From Actinoallomurus soli (GTDB taxonomy: Bacteria; Actinomycetota; Actinomycetes; Streptosporangiales; Streptosporangiaceae): a stretch of DNA of 64,000 nt. Location of the stretch: NCBI RefSeq assembly GCF_024055715.1, contig NZ_JAMXMV010000009.1:124001-188000 (forward strand). The letters run 5' to 3'. Positions within the stretch are counted from its first letter, which is position 1. Each line of letters starts with the position of its first letter. This document shows positions 36,388 through 44,570 of the stretch, piece by piece. A program made the translations under genes and the position numbers. Below the pieces are notes generated by a model. The model had not been told where the DNA came from and ran no database searches. It worked only from the letters and a program-made list of their open reading frames with translations.

Positions 36388-36436
36388 TTGCCGAGTGAGT
36401 GGGAGACGTGTAGCGTCAACTCCAACGTTGTAGTTG
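36388..36436 (+). promoter_or_regulatory. Promoter and palindromic operator of the SDR gene
   Basis: TTGCCG (36388-36393) and TAGCGT (36411-36416) are 17 bp apart. The 20-bp palindrome CAACTCCAACGTTGTAGTTG (36417-36436, one mismatched pair) follows directly and covers the predicted transcription start. The CAAC...GTTG arms resemble the two sites before the Clp_N regulator gene. Confidence 0.65.
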
Positions 36437-36459
36437 TAAACTTAGCCGACGGAGGGCAT

Positions 36460-37251
36460 ATGCCGGATTCAGCGTCCGAATCGCGCGTCGTGATCGTCAC
36501 GGGGGCCGCTCAGGGCATCGGCGCTGCGGCCGCGTGGCGTTTCGCCGAGGACGGCGCCAAAGTCGTGCTCACGGATCTGGCCCCGGACGGCGCGGCCGAG
36601 GTCGCGGCGAAGATCGCGGCGGCCCACCCCGGCTCCGACGCCATCGGACTCCACACCGACGTCACCGATCCCTCGGCCTGTGACGAGCTGGTCACCGCCG
36701 CCGTCGCACGGCACGGCCGGCTCGACGTGCTGGCCGTGGCCACCGTGGTCGCACCACAGTGGTCACCGCTCAAGGACCTGCCGCCCTCCGAGTGGGACCG
36801 GGTCATGGCCGTCAACGCCAAGGGCCCGTTCCTGCTGTCGCGCAGCGCCATTCCCGCGCTCACCGCGCCGGGTGGCAGCATCGTCTACGTCTACTCGGGC
36901 CACGCGCAGCTCGGCGCACCGGGCCGGGCCGTCTACAGCGCGTCCAAGGGAGCGCTCGGCTCGATGATCAAGAGCCTCGCACTCGAACTCGCACCCGACC
37001 GGATCACGGTCAACGGCGTCGCGCCGCTGCACATCGACGCGCCGCTGAACGACACCAGCCTGAAATCCATGGCGGCCGAAGCCGGGATCACGGTGGAGGA
37101 GGCGCGGGCACGGCGGGACAGCGCGATTCCCCTTGGCCGCCCGGCGATGCTGCGAGAGATCGCCGACGCCATGGCCTACCTCACCTCTCCACAAGCCGCC
37201 TACATCACCGGAACGATCCTCGACATCAACGGCGGCATCCTGCTGCGGTAG
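36460..37251 (+). CDS. Short-chain dehydrogenase/reductase (SDR)
   Basis: 263 aa from the ATG at 36460, directly after GGAGGG. The Rossmann motif is VTGAAQGIGAAAAW and the catalytic Tyr/Lys lie in AVYSASKGALG. The Ser of the triad is in VYVYSGHAQLG; the usual NAG segment reads AVATVVAP, a change at the structural Asn. NG-GILLR closes the fold. The cofactor-discriminating VVLTDLAP favours NAD(H). The substrate is unknown. Its promoter carries a palindrome like those before the next gene, so the pair looks co-regulated. Confidence 0.85.
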   Translation: MPDSASESRVVIVTGAAQGIGAAAAWRFAEDGAKVVLTDLAPDGAAEVAAKIAAAHPGSDAIGLHTDVTDPSACDELVTAAVARHGRLDVLAVATVVAPQWSPLKDLPPSEWDRVMAVNAKGPFLLSRSAIPALTAPGGSIVYVYSGHAQLGAPGRAVYSASKGALGSMIKSLALELAPDRITVNGVAPLHIDAPLNDTSLKSMAAEAGITVEEARARRDSAIPLGRPAMLREIADAMAYLTSPQAAYITGTILDINGGILLR

Positions 37252-37275
37252 CCCCCAGAGCCCACCGGAACCTGC

Positions 37276-37320
37276 GTCAACTACAGGTTGACGATTTGCG
37301 ATCGTCAATCTACGGTTGAC
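37276..37320 (+). promoter_or_regulatory. Leaderless promoter with two operators before the Clp_N regulator
   Basis: TTGACG (37288-37293) and TACGGT (37311-37316) are 17 bp apart; the ATG follows the -10 by 6 nt, so the transcript should be leaderless. Operator 1, GTCAACTACAGGTTGAC (37276-37292), covers the -35. Operator 2, GTCAATCTACGGTTGAC (37304-37320), covers the -10. Both have GTCAA(C)-N5-GTTGAC symmetry and their starts are 28 bp apart. Confidence 0.75.
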
Positions 37321-37322
37321 GC

Positions 37323-38027
37323 ATGAGTCCACTCGACATCAGCCTCGCCGACCTGATCGCCCGTCTCGATGAGGAACTCCCCGACACCAACGACCTGACC
37401 CGCATCAGCGAGGCGCAACTGCGCGCCCAGACCCTGTCCGACCTCGGTGACCAGCTCGTCGGCCACTACGTCGCCAAGGCCAAGCAGGCCGGCGCGTCGT
37501 GGAGTGAGATCGGTGACGCCATCGGGGTGTCCAAACAGGCCGCGCAGCAACGCCACGCGCCCAACGCGTTCGAGCGGTTCACCGACCTGAACCGGCACAG
37601 CATCGTGCTGGCACAGGAGGCCGCCCGAACGCACAAGCACGACTTCATCGGCACCGAACACGTCCTGCTCGGCCTGCTCGGCGAACAACGGGGTCTGGCG
37701 TACGAGGTGCTGATGGCGAAGACCGAGTCGGAGCAACGCATTCGGAACGCGATCGAGGAAGCGATGCCGCCGGCCGGGGAGAAGGCGCCACGGGGTCACA
37801 TCGCGTTCCGGCCGGAGAGCAAGAAGGTCTTCGAGCAGGCACAGCGCGCGTCGGCCGACCTCGGCCACGACTGGGTCGGCACGGAACACACGCTGCTGGG
37901 ACTGATCCGCGTCGAGGAGAGCCCGGCCGCGCGGATCCTGCGCGACCTCGGCTTCACGTCGGACGAGCTCCACGAAACGGTCAAGACCGAGATCATCGAA
38001 CGGTCCGCCGCCCGCGACAAGGAGTAA
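37323..38027 (+). CDS. HTH plus double Clp_N domain protein, putative one-component regulator
   Basis: 234 aa. Residues about 40-80 form a helix-turn-helix (GASWSEIGDAIGVSKQAAQQ), and residues about 82-225 hold two Clp N-terminal repeats (HDFIGTEHVLLGLLGEQRGL and HDWVGTEHTLLGLIRVEESP). Clp_N repeats in ClpC/ClpA bind adaptors and peptides, but here no ATPase domain follows. The combination suggests a DNA-binding protein whose activity is set by peptide or small-molecule binding. Its leaderless promoter is covered by two palindromes, and a related palindrome controls the SDR gene 70 bp upstream, so autorepression plus control of the SDR is likely. Confidence 0.8.
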   Translation: MSPLDISLADLIARLDEELPDTNDLTRISEAQLRAQTLSDLGDQLVGHYVAKAKQAGASWSEIGDAIGVSKQAAQQRHAPNAFERFTDLNRHSIVLAQEAARTHKHDFIGTEHVLLGLLGEQRGLAYEVLMAKTESEQRIRNAIEEAMPPAGEKAPRGHIAFRPESKKVFEQAQRASADLGHDWVGTEHTLLGLIRVEESPAARILRDLGFTSDELHETVKTEIIERSAARDKE

Positions 38028-38172
38028 CGAAACGATCAGCCGGCGCAGCGGGCCTGAACGAACTGCCGCTGCGGCCGAGTCAGCGCGATCCCAGCCCGCA
38101 ACCCTGCTCGGACTCCATGCCGGACGCGGAATGGGATGGCCGTGGCCCTGCTGAGACGGTCACACTGCGGTC

Positions 38173-38799
38173 ATGCCTCTTCCTGCTCCGCATGAGTCGG
38201 AGTTGCGCGCGCTGGAACGGAGATACGTCTCCTGGAGCCAGACAGGCCCGCTTCGCCTGCGTTATCTGAAGATCATGGGAGTCAACGCCCTACGGGACGG
38301 CGAGCCGCGACGCTCCTTGCTCGTGCAGTCGCTGGCCGAAGACGCGCGACAGATCACCGACGATGAACTCGGCCTCCTCCTCACAAGCGAGTGGCGTGCC
38401 CGACTCACCGCCGCCTGGTTGATCGGCCTCGATCACCGAACACAGTTCCGCGACAGGATCGGTTCCCTGCTGCGCGACGGCCCCCTGATGAAGGCCGGCG
38501 CCGGTTACTCCCTCGCCCTCGCCCGCTTCGGACAACACTCCGACGCAGCGCTCCTGGCCACGTGCCTTGAGCGCAGGCTGTCGATGCCGGAGCCGTTCTA
38601 CGAACAGCACTTCGTGATCGGCGCGCTCCTGTATCTGGACGAACGACTCGGAACGGATCATGCGAGGGACATGGTGCGCCGCTCATGGCGACAGCCCGTG
38701 ACCGGCCAGGAGGTCCGGGAACGGTTCAGGGGCTACGTGAAGCAACTGTGTGCGTTCGCCGACGAATGCATGCTTCGAACATCCGGCGAGCCAGAGTGA
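38173..38799 (+). CDS. DUF6000-family protein
   Basis: 208 aa. The segments LTSEWRARLTAAWLIGLDHR, KAGAGYSLALARFGQHSDAA and FVIGALLYLDERLGTDHA match a helical family found mostly in actinobacteria (DUF6000), usually of unknown function and often near recombination-prone regions. No signal peptide or membrane span. No ribosome site precedes the ATG, so it may be leaderless. The 38028-38172 spacer shows no other feature. Confidence 0.65.
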   Translation: MPLPAPHESELRALERRYVSWSQTGPLRLRYLKIMGVNALRDGEPRRSLLVQSLAEDARQITDDELGLLLTSEWRARLTAAWLIGLDHRTQFRDRIGSLLRDGPLMKAGAGYSLALARFGQHSDAALLATCLERRLSMPEPFYEQHFVIGALLYLDERLGTDHARDMVRRSWRQPVTGQEVRERFRGYVKQLCAFADECMLRTSGEPE

Positions 38800-38939
38800 C
38801 CGTCGCACGACTCTTCGGCGCGGCGGCCTACGAGTGATCGTTAAGAGTCGTGGATCGCCGGCTTCGACGTTCTGAGTTGAGCCGCGATGGGGGGCCGCTG
38901 GTGGCGCAGGGCGACGAGGCGTTGCCGAGCCGGAGGCGA

Positions 38940-39149
38940 TCAGGCCGTGACGGGCTGTACCTCCTGGGCGGCCCGCGCGTCGTAGTCGTCGCGGGCGTCC
39001 AGGACGGCATTGATGTTCTCCTCGGACCAGGCGCGGATCGCGTGCATCAGCGCGGTGACGCTCTCACCCAGCCCGGTGGCCGCGTATTCGACCTTCGGCG
39101 GAATCGTCGGGTAGACCGTGCGGGTGACAAAGCCGTCTCGCTCCAGGGC
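38940..39149 (-). pseudogene. HxlR-family regulator, C-terminal fragment
   Basis: The minus strand from 39149 reads ALERDGFVTRTVYPTIPPKV EYAATGLGESV, then HAIRAWSEENI, and stops at 38940-38942. This is the second half of an HxlR winged-helix regulator (MarR-like, about 110-150 aa). The N-terminal ~45 residues with the first helices are missing: at 39150 the codon before Ala becomes TGA and all similarity ends. The break coincides with the start of the oxidoreductase fragment on the other strand. Confidence 0.78.
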
Positions 39150-39526
39150 TCAGCCACGAGGAGGCCGCGGCGCTACCGCTCGTCGGCCTGACCGCCTGGC
39201 ACGCACTGGTGGAGATCGCGCAGCTGCGGCCGGGGCAACGGGCACTGATCCACGGTGCGGGCGGCGGGCTCGGGCACGTCGCGGTGCAGTTGGCCAAGCA
39301 CCTCGGCGCAGAGGTGATCGGCACGGCGAGCGCGGCCAAGCACGACTTCCTGCGCGGGTTGGGTGCGGACCAACTGATCGATTACCGGACTCAGGACTAC
39401 ACCGAGGTGCTCCGGAACGCACCGGTGGACGCGGTGCTGGAGACCCTGGGCGGCGGAAACGCCGAGCGTTCCTTCGGCGTGCTGCGGCAGGGCGGCGTGC
39501 AGGGCCAACTTGCGATCACGGTCTGA
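39149..39526 (+). pseudogene. Medium-chain dehydrogenase/quinone oxidoreductase fragment
   Basis: From 39149 the plus strand reads LSHEEAAALPLVGLTAWHAL, then the NADPH-binding IHGAGGGLGHVAVQLAKHLG and LETLGGGNAERSFGVLRQGG, and stops at 39526. This is the central Rossmann part of a zinc-independent medium-chain reductase (~310 aa). The N-terminal GroES-like domain (~115 residues) and the C-terminal ~70 residues are absent. HxlR regulators often lie divergent from such oxidoreductases, so the two fragments look like the remains of such a pair after a deletion took both 5' halves. Confidence 0.78.
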
Positions 39527-39600
39527 AAGGATCGCGTGAGGTGTGATCAGGCAGTGGCGTTCCGGCGGCCGACCCAGGGCTCACGCAGCCGACGGGCGGG

Positions 39601-40779
39601 TCAGCCGGCGTTCGGCTCCGCGGGCAGCCACCCGAAGTCGTCTGCGGGCTGCCGTGCCGGGGCGAGCCAGCGCAGGTACGGGTCGGCCAGGGCGAGCAGG
39701 CTGTCGTCCTGGCGGCCATGGTCCCGCAGGCTGACTCCGACCAGGTAAAGGGTGTTGCGCTTGGCCAGCGGCCCCTGCAAGGCGGGCACGGCCACGTTGG
39801 TGGCGGCGACCAGACCGGGGGCTTCGGCGAAAGCCCACGCCACCGGTCGTCGCTGGGCGAGCTCGTCAAGCCGGCTGAGGAAGGCGGCCCTGGACCGGAC
39901 GCCCAGGTAGCTGAGCAACGACGCGGTGAAGACCACGATGGGCTCGCTGCCGGGCAGGTCGGCGAGCAGCCGGGCGGTGTCGGCGGCGGCGTCGCCGCGC
40001 ACGACGGGCGGGACCCCGATCGCGACGGCGAGCTCCATGGCTCCTCGCAACGTGGCCAATCCGTCCACGTCTTCGGGCCAGATGAAGGCCTCCAGCCAGG
40101 CTCTGTCCACCGGATCGGCCAGCGAGACCGGCCGCATGTCGATGCCGAGTCTGGAGGTGATCTCCGGGAGGGGCCGGCGGAGCGGGTCAGCGGACGTGGC
40201 GCCGCGAAGTTCGCACGAGATGACGACAGGTGAGTCCGTTGCCGGGGTCATTTCCCGGCCGCCGATACGGTAGCGATAGCGGTCGAGCAGCAGATTGAGG
40301 CCGGCGCTCGCGCCTACCTCCGCGAGGACGACCGGTTCGCCCCAGCGTTCGCTGACATGGCCCAGCGCGAGGCGAAGGGCCGCACAACGGCGGATCTCGT
40401 TGGTCTGGGTGGACCCGGTGCGCAGCAGGTGGTCGAGTTCGTCGCCGTGCTCCGCGCAGAACGCGGCGAATGTTGTGATGAGCTGATCGTCGACTGGTCG
40501 CCGGCCTCCGTGAATCGGATAATAGGAAGCGAGCGCCGCATCGGGATGCGCGGCCAAGACGGAGTTCACCGCCGCGAACAGCAAGCTGGGTCGGCGCTGG
40601 TCGCGCGGTGTCCGCATGAGCAGGGCAAGCAGCTCGTCGTTGCTCGTCACCGCCTTGCTCAGTGCCTCGTACACCAGTGACCGGCCCTGCCCGTGAGCGG
40701 CGGAGAAGACACCGAACAGGCGACGTAGATGCTCCGCCTCCACGGCCGTGTCGGCCGGTTGTTCTTCGGACAACCTCAT
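39601..40779 (-). CDS. DUF2332 domain protein
   Basis: 392 aa from the ATG at 40779 with GGGAGG upstream. The whole length matches DUF2332 (SLVYEALSKAVTSNDELLAL, TNEIRRCAALRLALGHVSER, LAEVGASAGLNLLLDRYRYR), an actinobacterial and alphaproteobacterial family with a methyltransferase-like Rossmann core: EVGASAGLN resembles the SAM-binding glycine motif. Function unknown; a methyltransferase is possible. It lies 23 bp downstream of the box operon's last gene and could be read through from it. Confidence 0.82.
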   Translation of the reverse strand: MRLSEEQPADTAVEAEHLRRLFGVFSAAHGQGRSLVYEALSKAVTSNDELLALLMRTPRDQRRPSLLFAAVNSVLAAHPDAALASYYPIHGGRRPVDDQLITTFAAFCAEHGDELDHLLRTGSTQTNEIRRCAALRLALGHVSERWGEPVVLAEVGASAGLNLLLDRYRYRIGGREMTPATDSPVVISCELRGATSADPLRRPLPEITSRLGIDMRPVSLADPVDRAWLEAFIWPEDVDGLATLRGAMELAVAIGVPPVVRGDAAADTARLLADLPGSEPIVVFTASLLSYLGVRSRAAFLSRLDELAQRRPVAWAFAEAPGLVAATNVAVPALQGPLAKRNTLYLVGVSLRDHGRQDDSLLALADPYLRWLAPARQPADDFGWLPAEPNAG

Positions 40780-40802
40780 GCACCTCCCTTGGAAGTGGTG
40801 CG

Positions 40803-41543
40803 TCAGCGCTTTCGCCGCTCCAGGAAGGCGGTCATCCGGGCCTGCTTGTCCTCGCTCTCGAACAGCAGGGCCTGGGCCGCCAGATCGAAGGTCGTGGTCG
40901 CGGGCCGGGCGCTGCGCAGCGCGAGCTTGGTCAGTTCCAGGGCCCGCCAGGAGCGCTCGGCGATGGTGGCCGCGAGCGCCCTGCCGCGTTCGGGCAGGTC
41001 CTCACCGCTGTCGGCGACCTCGTCGACCAGGCCGGCGGCGAGGGCCTCGCGGGCGTCGAGCCGCGCGCCGGCGTACAGCATGCGGCGGGCGGTGGCCAGG
41101 CCGACCAGTTGCGGCAGCCGCCAGTTCGCCCCCGCGCCGGCGATGATGCCCAATGAGAGCTCCGGCTGGGCGAACCGCGCGCCCGGCGAGGCGATGCGGA
41201 AGTCGCAGGCCAGCGCCAGCTCGCAGCCGCCGCCGAACGCCGGGCCGTCGACGAGCGCGATCGTCGGCCAGCGGTGGGCCTCCAGCCGTTCGAACAGGCC
41301 GGCGTTGATGGCCAGCAGCGCCGCGTCGGCGTCGCGCTCGCGCAGTTCGGCGATGTCCGCCCCGGCGGCGAACATGCCGGGCGTGGTCGAGTGCACGATC
41401 AGGACGCACGGCTCACGACGGGCCTCGTCGAGCACCGCCGTGAGCTCGGTGACCATCGCCTGGTCGAGCGCGTTGTGCTTGGCGGGCCGGTCGAGGCCGA
41501 CCCACCACAGGTGATCCTCACGGCGGACCTGGACCAGCGTCAC
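40803..41543 (-). CDS. Enoyl-CoA hydratase/isomerase of the box operon
   Basis: 246-aa crotonase. The oxyanion-hole segments are FAAGADIAEL and GPAFGGGCELALACDF. One acidic residue is present in QPELSLGI, but the second Glu of typical hydratases (in the helix before LTG/YAG) is replaced by Arg (ATARRMLYAG), as in some isomerases. It sits at the end of the benzoyl-CoA operon, 4 bp after the hydroxyacyl-CoA dehydrogenase gene. In the box pathway it could hydrate or isomerise dehydroadipyl-CoA after ring opening. Confidence 0.8.
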   Translation of the reverse strand: MTLVQVRREDHLWWVGLDRPAKHNALDQAMVTELTAVLDEARREPCVLIVHSTTPGMFAAGADIAELRERDADAALLAINAGLFERLEAHRWPTIALVDGPAFGGGCELALACDFRIASPGARFAQPELSLGIIAGAGANWRLPQLVGLATARRMLYAGARLDAREALAAGLVDEVADSGEDLPERGRALAATIAERSWRALELTKLALRSARPATTTFDLAAQALLFESEDKQARMTAFLERRKR

Positions 41544-41547
41544 GATG

Positions 41548-43041
41548 TCACTCCGCTCCCGTCAAAGGCGTTCCGGTCAGGGCGCGGCGGCGCAGCAGCG
41601 GGGCGGGCCGGTACCGCGGGTCCCCGTAGACCTCTTGGAGGATGGTCACGATCTCGTGTACGGTCTCGGCGCCCCAGCGGTCCCCCCAGGCGAGCGGGCC
41701 GAGTGGGTGGCCGGCACCCAGCCGCATGGCCGTGTCGATGTCGGCGGCGGTGGCGATCCCCCGCTGGAGAGCGTCGGCGGCCAGGTTGACCAGCATCGCG
41801 ACGGTCCGGGTGACGATGAGGCCGGGCGTGTCGTCGATGACGTGCACGGCCAGGCCGGCGGCCTGCAGCAGGCCGATCGCCTCGTCCAGGGCCTCCTCCG
41901 GGCAGTCGTCGCAGGGCGCGACGGCGATCGCGGTGGCGGTGGCGTCGTCCAGCGTACGGTCGACGACGATCACCGCCCGGCCGTGGTCCTCGGCCAGTTC
42001 GGTGGCCATCTCGCCGTTGCTGCGGACGAGCAGGGCGCCGCTCGGCAGGACGACCGTGCCGTTCGACAGCCCACCGCTACGGACGTCGATCCCGGCGCGG
42101 GTCAGCAGCGGGCGCAGGTCGTCCGCGTCGTTGTCGGTCACCTCTCCGGCCGGTGCCGGGCGGGGCGCGGCCGGGGTCGCCGCGGGCGGCCGCGCGTCCT
42201 CGCCGTAGGTGTAGACGCCCCGCCCGCTCTTACGGCCGAGCCGGCCCGCCTCCACCAGGGAGCGCTGCGCCGGGGACGGCGCGAAGCGCGGGTCCTGGGC
42301 GAACGCCGCCCACACCGAGCGGGTGACGGCCTCGTTGACGTCGTGGCCGATCAGGTCCATCAGCGCGAACGGCCCCATCGGGAAGCCGCCGGCACCGGTC
42401 AGGACGGCGTCGATGGTCTCGGGCGCGGCGGCGCGCTCCTCGTGCAGCCGCCAGGCCTCGGCGTAGTACGGCCGGGCGATCCGGTTGACGATGAACCCCG
42501 GCGTCGCGGCGGCGCGGACCACCGTCTTGCCCCACCGCTCGACGAGGGCGGCCGTCCAGTCGGCGAGCTCCGGCGACGTGTCGGCGCCGGCGATCAGCTC
42601 GACCAGGCGCATGCGCGGCACCGGGTTGAAGAAGTGCAGGCCGAGGACCCGCTCGGGGTGCTCCAGGCCGGCCGCGATCGCCGTGGGCGACAGGGACGAG
42701 GTGTTGCTGGCCAGCACGCACTCCGGGCCGACGGCCGTCTCCAGGTCGGCGAACAGCCGGCGCTTGACCTCCAGGTCCTCGACGATCGCCTCGATCACCA
42801 GCCCGGCGGGGGCGAGCGCGGCGGCGGAGTCGACGGCGGTCAGGTCGAGGGCCTCCGGGTCCGCATCGATCTTGCCACGGGCCACGAGCGTCTTCACCCG
42901 CTCCCGGATGCCGGACACCGCGCGGTCGGCGGCGCCGGGGACGGCGTCCAGCAGCAGGACCGGGTGGCCGGCCAGCGCGGCGACCTGGGCGATGCCGGTG
43001 CCCATGGTGCCCGCGCCGACCACGGCGACGACGTCGTGCAT
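41548..43041 (-). CDS. 3-hydroxyacyl-CoA dehydrogenase (PaaH-like, 3-hydroxyadipyl-CoA)
   Basis: 497 aa. The N-terminal Rossmann motif VAVVGAGTMGTGIAQVAALA is followed by SNTSSLS, HFFNPVP and the catalytic-His loop, then two C-terminal 3HCDH helical domains (ALMDLIGHDVNEAVTRSV and RLGAGHPLGPLAWGDRWGAE). The duplicated C-terminal domain and length are those of PaaH-type enzymes. In the box pathway it would oxidise 3-hydroxyadipyl-CoA to 3-oxoadipyl-CoA, which a thiolase elsewhere would cleave to succinyl-CoA and acetyl-CoA. Confidence 0.88.
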   Translation of the reverse strand: MHDVVAVVGAGTMGTGIAQVAALAGHPVLLLDAVPGAADRAVSGIRERVKTLVARGKIDADPEALDLTAVDSAAALAPAGLVIEAIVEDLEVKRRLFADLETAVGPECVLASNTSSLSPTAIAAGLEHPERVLGLHFFNPVPRMRLVELIAGADTSPELADWTAALVERWGKTVVRAAATPGFIVNRIARPYYAEAWRLHEERAAAPETIDAVLTGAGGFPMGPFALMDLIGHDVNEAVTRSVWAAFAQDPRFAPSPAQRSLVEAGRLGRKSGRGVYTYGEDARPPAATPAAPRPAPAGEVTDNDADDLRPLLTRAGIDVRSGGLSNGTVVLPSGALLVRSNGEMATELAEDHGRAVIVVDRTLDDATATAIAVAPCDDCPEEALDEAIGLLQAAGLAVHVIDDTPGLIVTRTVAMLVNLAADALQRGIATAADIDTAMRLGAGHPLGPLAWGDRWGAETVHEIVTILQEVYGDPRYRPAPLLRRRALTGTPLTGAE

Positions 43042-43051
43042 GGTGTTCCTC

Positions 43052-43573
43052 TCACCCGATCCGGCGCAGGCTCGTACGGTAGCGTGCCGCGTTCTCCTGG
43101 TAGAGAGCGACGGCCTCGACGATCCACTTGGCGAGTTCTCCCGGCGCGGGCCGTTCCCTGGCCGGGACGCCCACGGCGATGTGCCCGGCGGAGACGCGGG
43201 AGTCCTCGGTGACCAGAGCAGCGGCGCCGACCGCGGCGCCCGGCTCGATGACGGCGCGGTTCAGGACGGTCGACCCGGATCCGATGAGGCAGTCGTCGCC
43301 GACCGCGCAGCCCTCCAGGTGGGCGTTGTGGCCGACGACGCAGCGGTCACCGATGAGCGTCGGCCACTCCTCGGTGGTGTGCAGCACGGTGCCGTCCTGG
43401 ATGGAGGTGGCCGCCCCGACCTCGATGCGCCCGTAGTCGCCGCGCAGCACCGCGGCGGGCCAGACCGAGGCGTGCGGCCCGATCGTCACCGCGCCGATCA
43501 CGGTCGCGTCCGGATGCACGAACGCGTCCGGGTGGATGTCGGGGGTCAGCCCGCCGAGGGCGTAGATCGCCAT
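43052..43573 (-). CDS. PaaY-like gamma-carbonic-anhydrase/thioesterase
   Basis: 173 aa. A left-handed beta-helix of hexapeptide repeats (IGAVTIGPHASVWPAAVLRG) with the zinc-binding histidines of the gamma-CA family in LHTT and VGHNAHLEG. It overlaps the upstream gene by one base (TGATG). PaaY in phenylacetate pathways is a thioesterase that releases CoA from dead-end ring intermediates; a similar rescue role for benzoyl-CoA epoxide by-products is inferred from linkage. True carbonic anhydrase activity remains possible. Confidence 0.8.
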   Translation of the reverse strand: MAIYALGGLTPDIHPDAFVHPDATVIGAVTIGPHASVWPAAVLRGDYGRIEVGAATSIQDGTVLHTTEEWPTLIGDRCVVGHNAHLEGCAVGDDCLIGSGSTVLNRAVIEPGAAVGAAALVTEDSRVSAGHIAVGVPARERPAPGELAKWIVEAVALYQENAARYRTSLRRIG

Positions 43574-44433
43574 CAGGTCTCCGGCTTCAGGTTGTAGACG
43601 CGGACGGCGTTGCCGGCCAGCACGAGCGCGGCGGTCTCCTCGTCGGGGCAGAGCGCGGCGATCGCGCGCGCGTTCCTGGCGATTCCCGGCACTCCCGGCC
43701 AGTCCGTACCGAAGATCATGCGCCGGGTGAGGCGGTTCCAGTTGTGCTTGGCGTAGTAGTCGCGGAGCCGGGACGGGGGCAGGCCGGACAGCTCGATCCA
43801 CACGCGCTCGTTGGACAGGGCCATGAAGGCGGCCGCGTCGTACCACCAGCCCCGGCCGCCGTGCGCGAGCGCGACGTTCAGCCGCCGGAAGTCGCGCAGC
43901 ACGTCGTCGAGCAGGACGGGGTCGGCGAAGCGGTTGGACGAGCCGGGGAACGTGCTGGTCCCACAGTGCACGACCAGCGGGATCCCGGCCGCCTGGCACA
44001 CCTCGTACGCGGGGTACAGGGCGCGGTCGTTGGCCGCGACGCCCGCGTGGACCGGATGCAGCTTGCAGGCGACCGCGCCGAGGTCGAGCTGGCGCTGCAG
44101 CTCCTCGTCGATCGGGTAGTGCAGGTGCGGGTTGATGTTGGCGATCAGCTTGATCCGCGCCGGGTTGTACGCGGTGAGCGGCAGCATGTCCTCGACCGGC
44201 TGGTACCCGGTCGCCTTCGGGCTGTACTCGGCGAGCACGAGCGCGACGTCCACGCCCTCGTCGGCCAGGTACGCGTCGAACCGGGCGGGGTCGACCGTGC
44301 CGGAGGCGTCGTAGACCCGGTCGAGGATCTCCCGGTCGCCGAAGTCGTGCGCCCACTGCCGCCACGCGGGCTTGAGCGTGGGCAGCCGAGCGGCGTGCAG
44401 GTGGACGTCGACCAGGGGCATGCCGTCGAGCAT
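43573..44433 (-). CDS. Amidohydrolase 2 (ACMSD-like metal hydrolase/decarboxylase)
   Basis: 286 aa from the ATG at 44433 (GAGGCGG upstream; an ATG at 44421 is also possible). The metal-binding VDVHLH opens the TIM barrel, with ACKLHPVHAGV, VVHCGTSTFPGSSNRF and the catalytic Asp in FGTDWPGVPG. PF04909 includes aromatic decarboxylases and lactonases. Inside the benzoate operon it may act on a hydroxybenzoate precursor or on a ring-opened lactone; no substrate is shown by sequence. The stop overlaps the next start by one base. Confidence 0.78.
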   Translation of the reverse strand: MLDGMPLVDVHLHAARLPTLKPAWRQWAHDFGDREILDRVYDASGTVDPARFDAYLADEGVDVALVLAEYSPKATGYQPVEDMLPLTAYNPARIKLIANINPHLHYPIDEELQRQLDLGAVACKLHPVHAGVAANDRALYPAYEVCQAAGIPLVVHCGTSTFPGSSNRFADPVLLDDVLRDFRRLNVALAHGGRGWWYDAAAFMALSNERVWIELSGLPPSRLRDYYAKHNWNRLTRRMIFGTDWPGVPGIARNARAIAALCPDEETAALVLAGNAVRVYNLKPET

Positions 44434-44570
44434 CAGACCGCCTCGCGGGCGGCGGCCGGGTGGGGGTTCGCGGACATCCTCGGTTGCGCGGGCATCGTCG
44501 GTTTCGCCGGCACCCTTCCATCCTGGCGGATCGCCGTACGACCAGTGAACCCTGCGGCATTGTGGATCAT
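44433..44570 (-). CDS. Small proline-rich protein coupled to both neighbours (45 aa)
   Basis: Between the ligase and amidohydrolase genes an ATG at 44570 overlaps the ligase stop (ATGA) and the frame ends at 44433 in a TGATG that is also the start of the amidohydrolase. Thus a 45-codon frame fits the gap exactly with coupling at both ends. The product is basic and has a repeating pattern PAKPTM / PAQPRM / SANPHP near residues 21-38. GGAGG lies 10-12 nt before the ATG, inside the ligase end. No family is recognised. It could be a true small protein or a translated linker that couples expression of the two genes. Confidence 0.5.
   Translation of the reverse strand: MIHNAAGFTGRTAIRQDGRVPAKPTMPAQPRMSANPHPAAAREAV

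Noticed and set aside
39209-39526. The oxidoreductase fragment as an intact small gene starting at GTG 39209
   Set aside because: Coding similarity continues upstream to 39149 in frame, there is no ribosome site, and both ends of the fold are missing.
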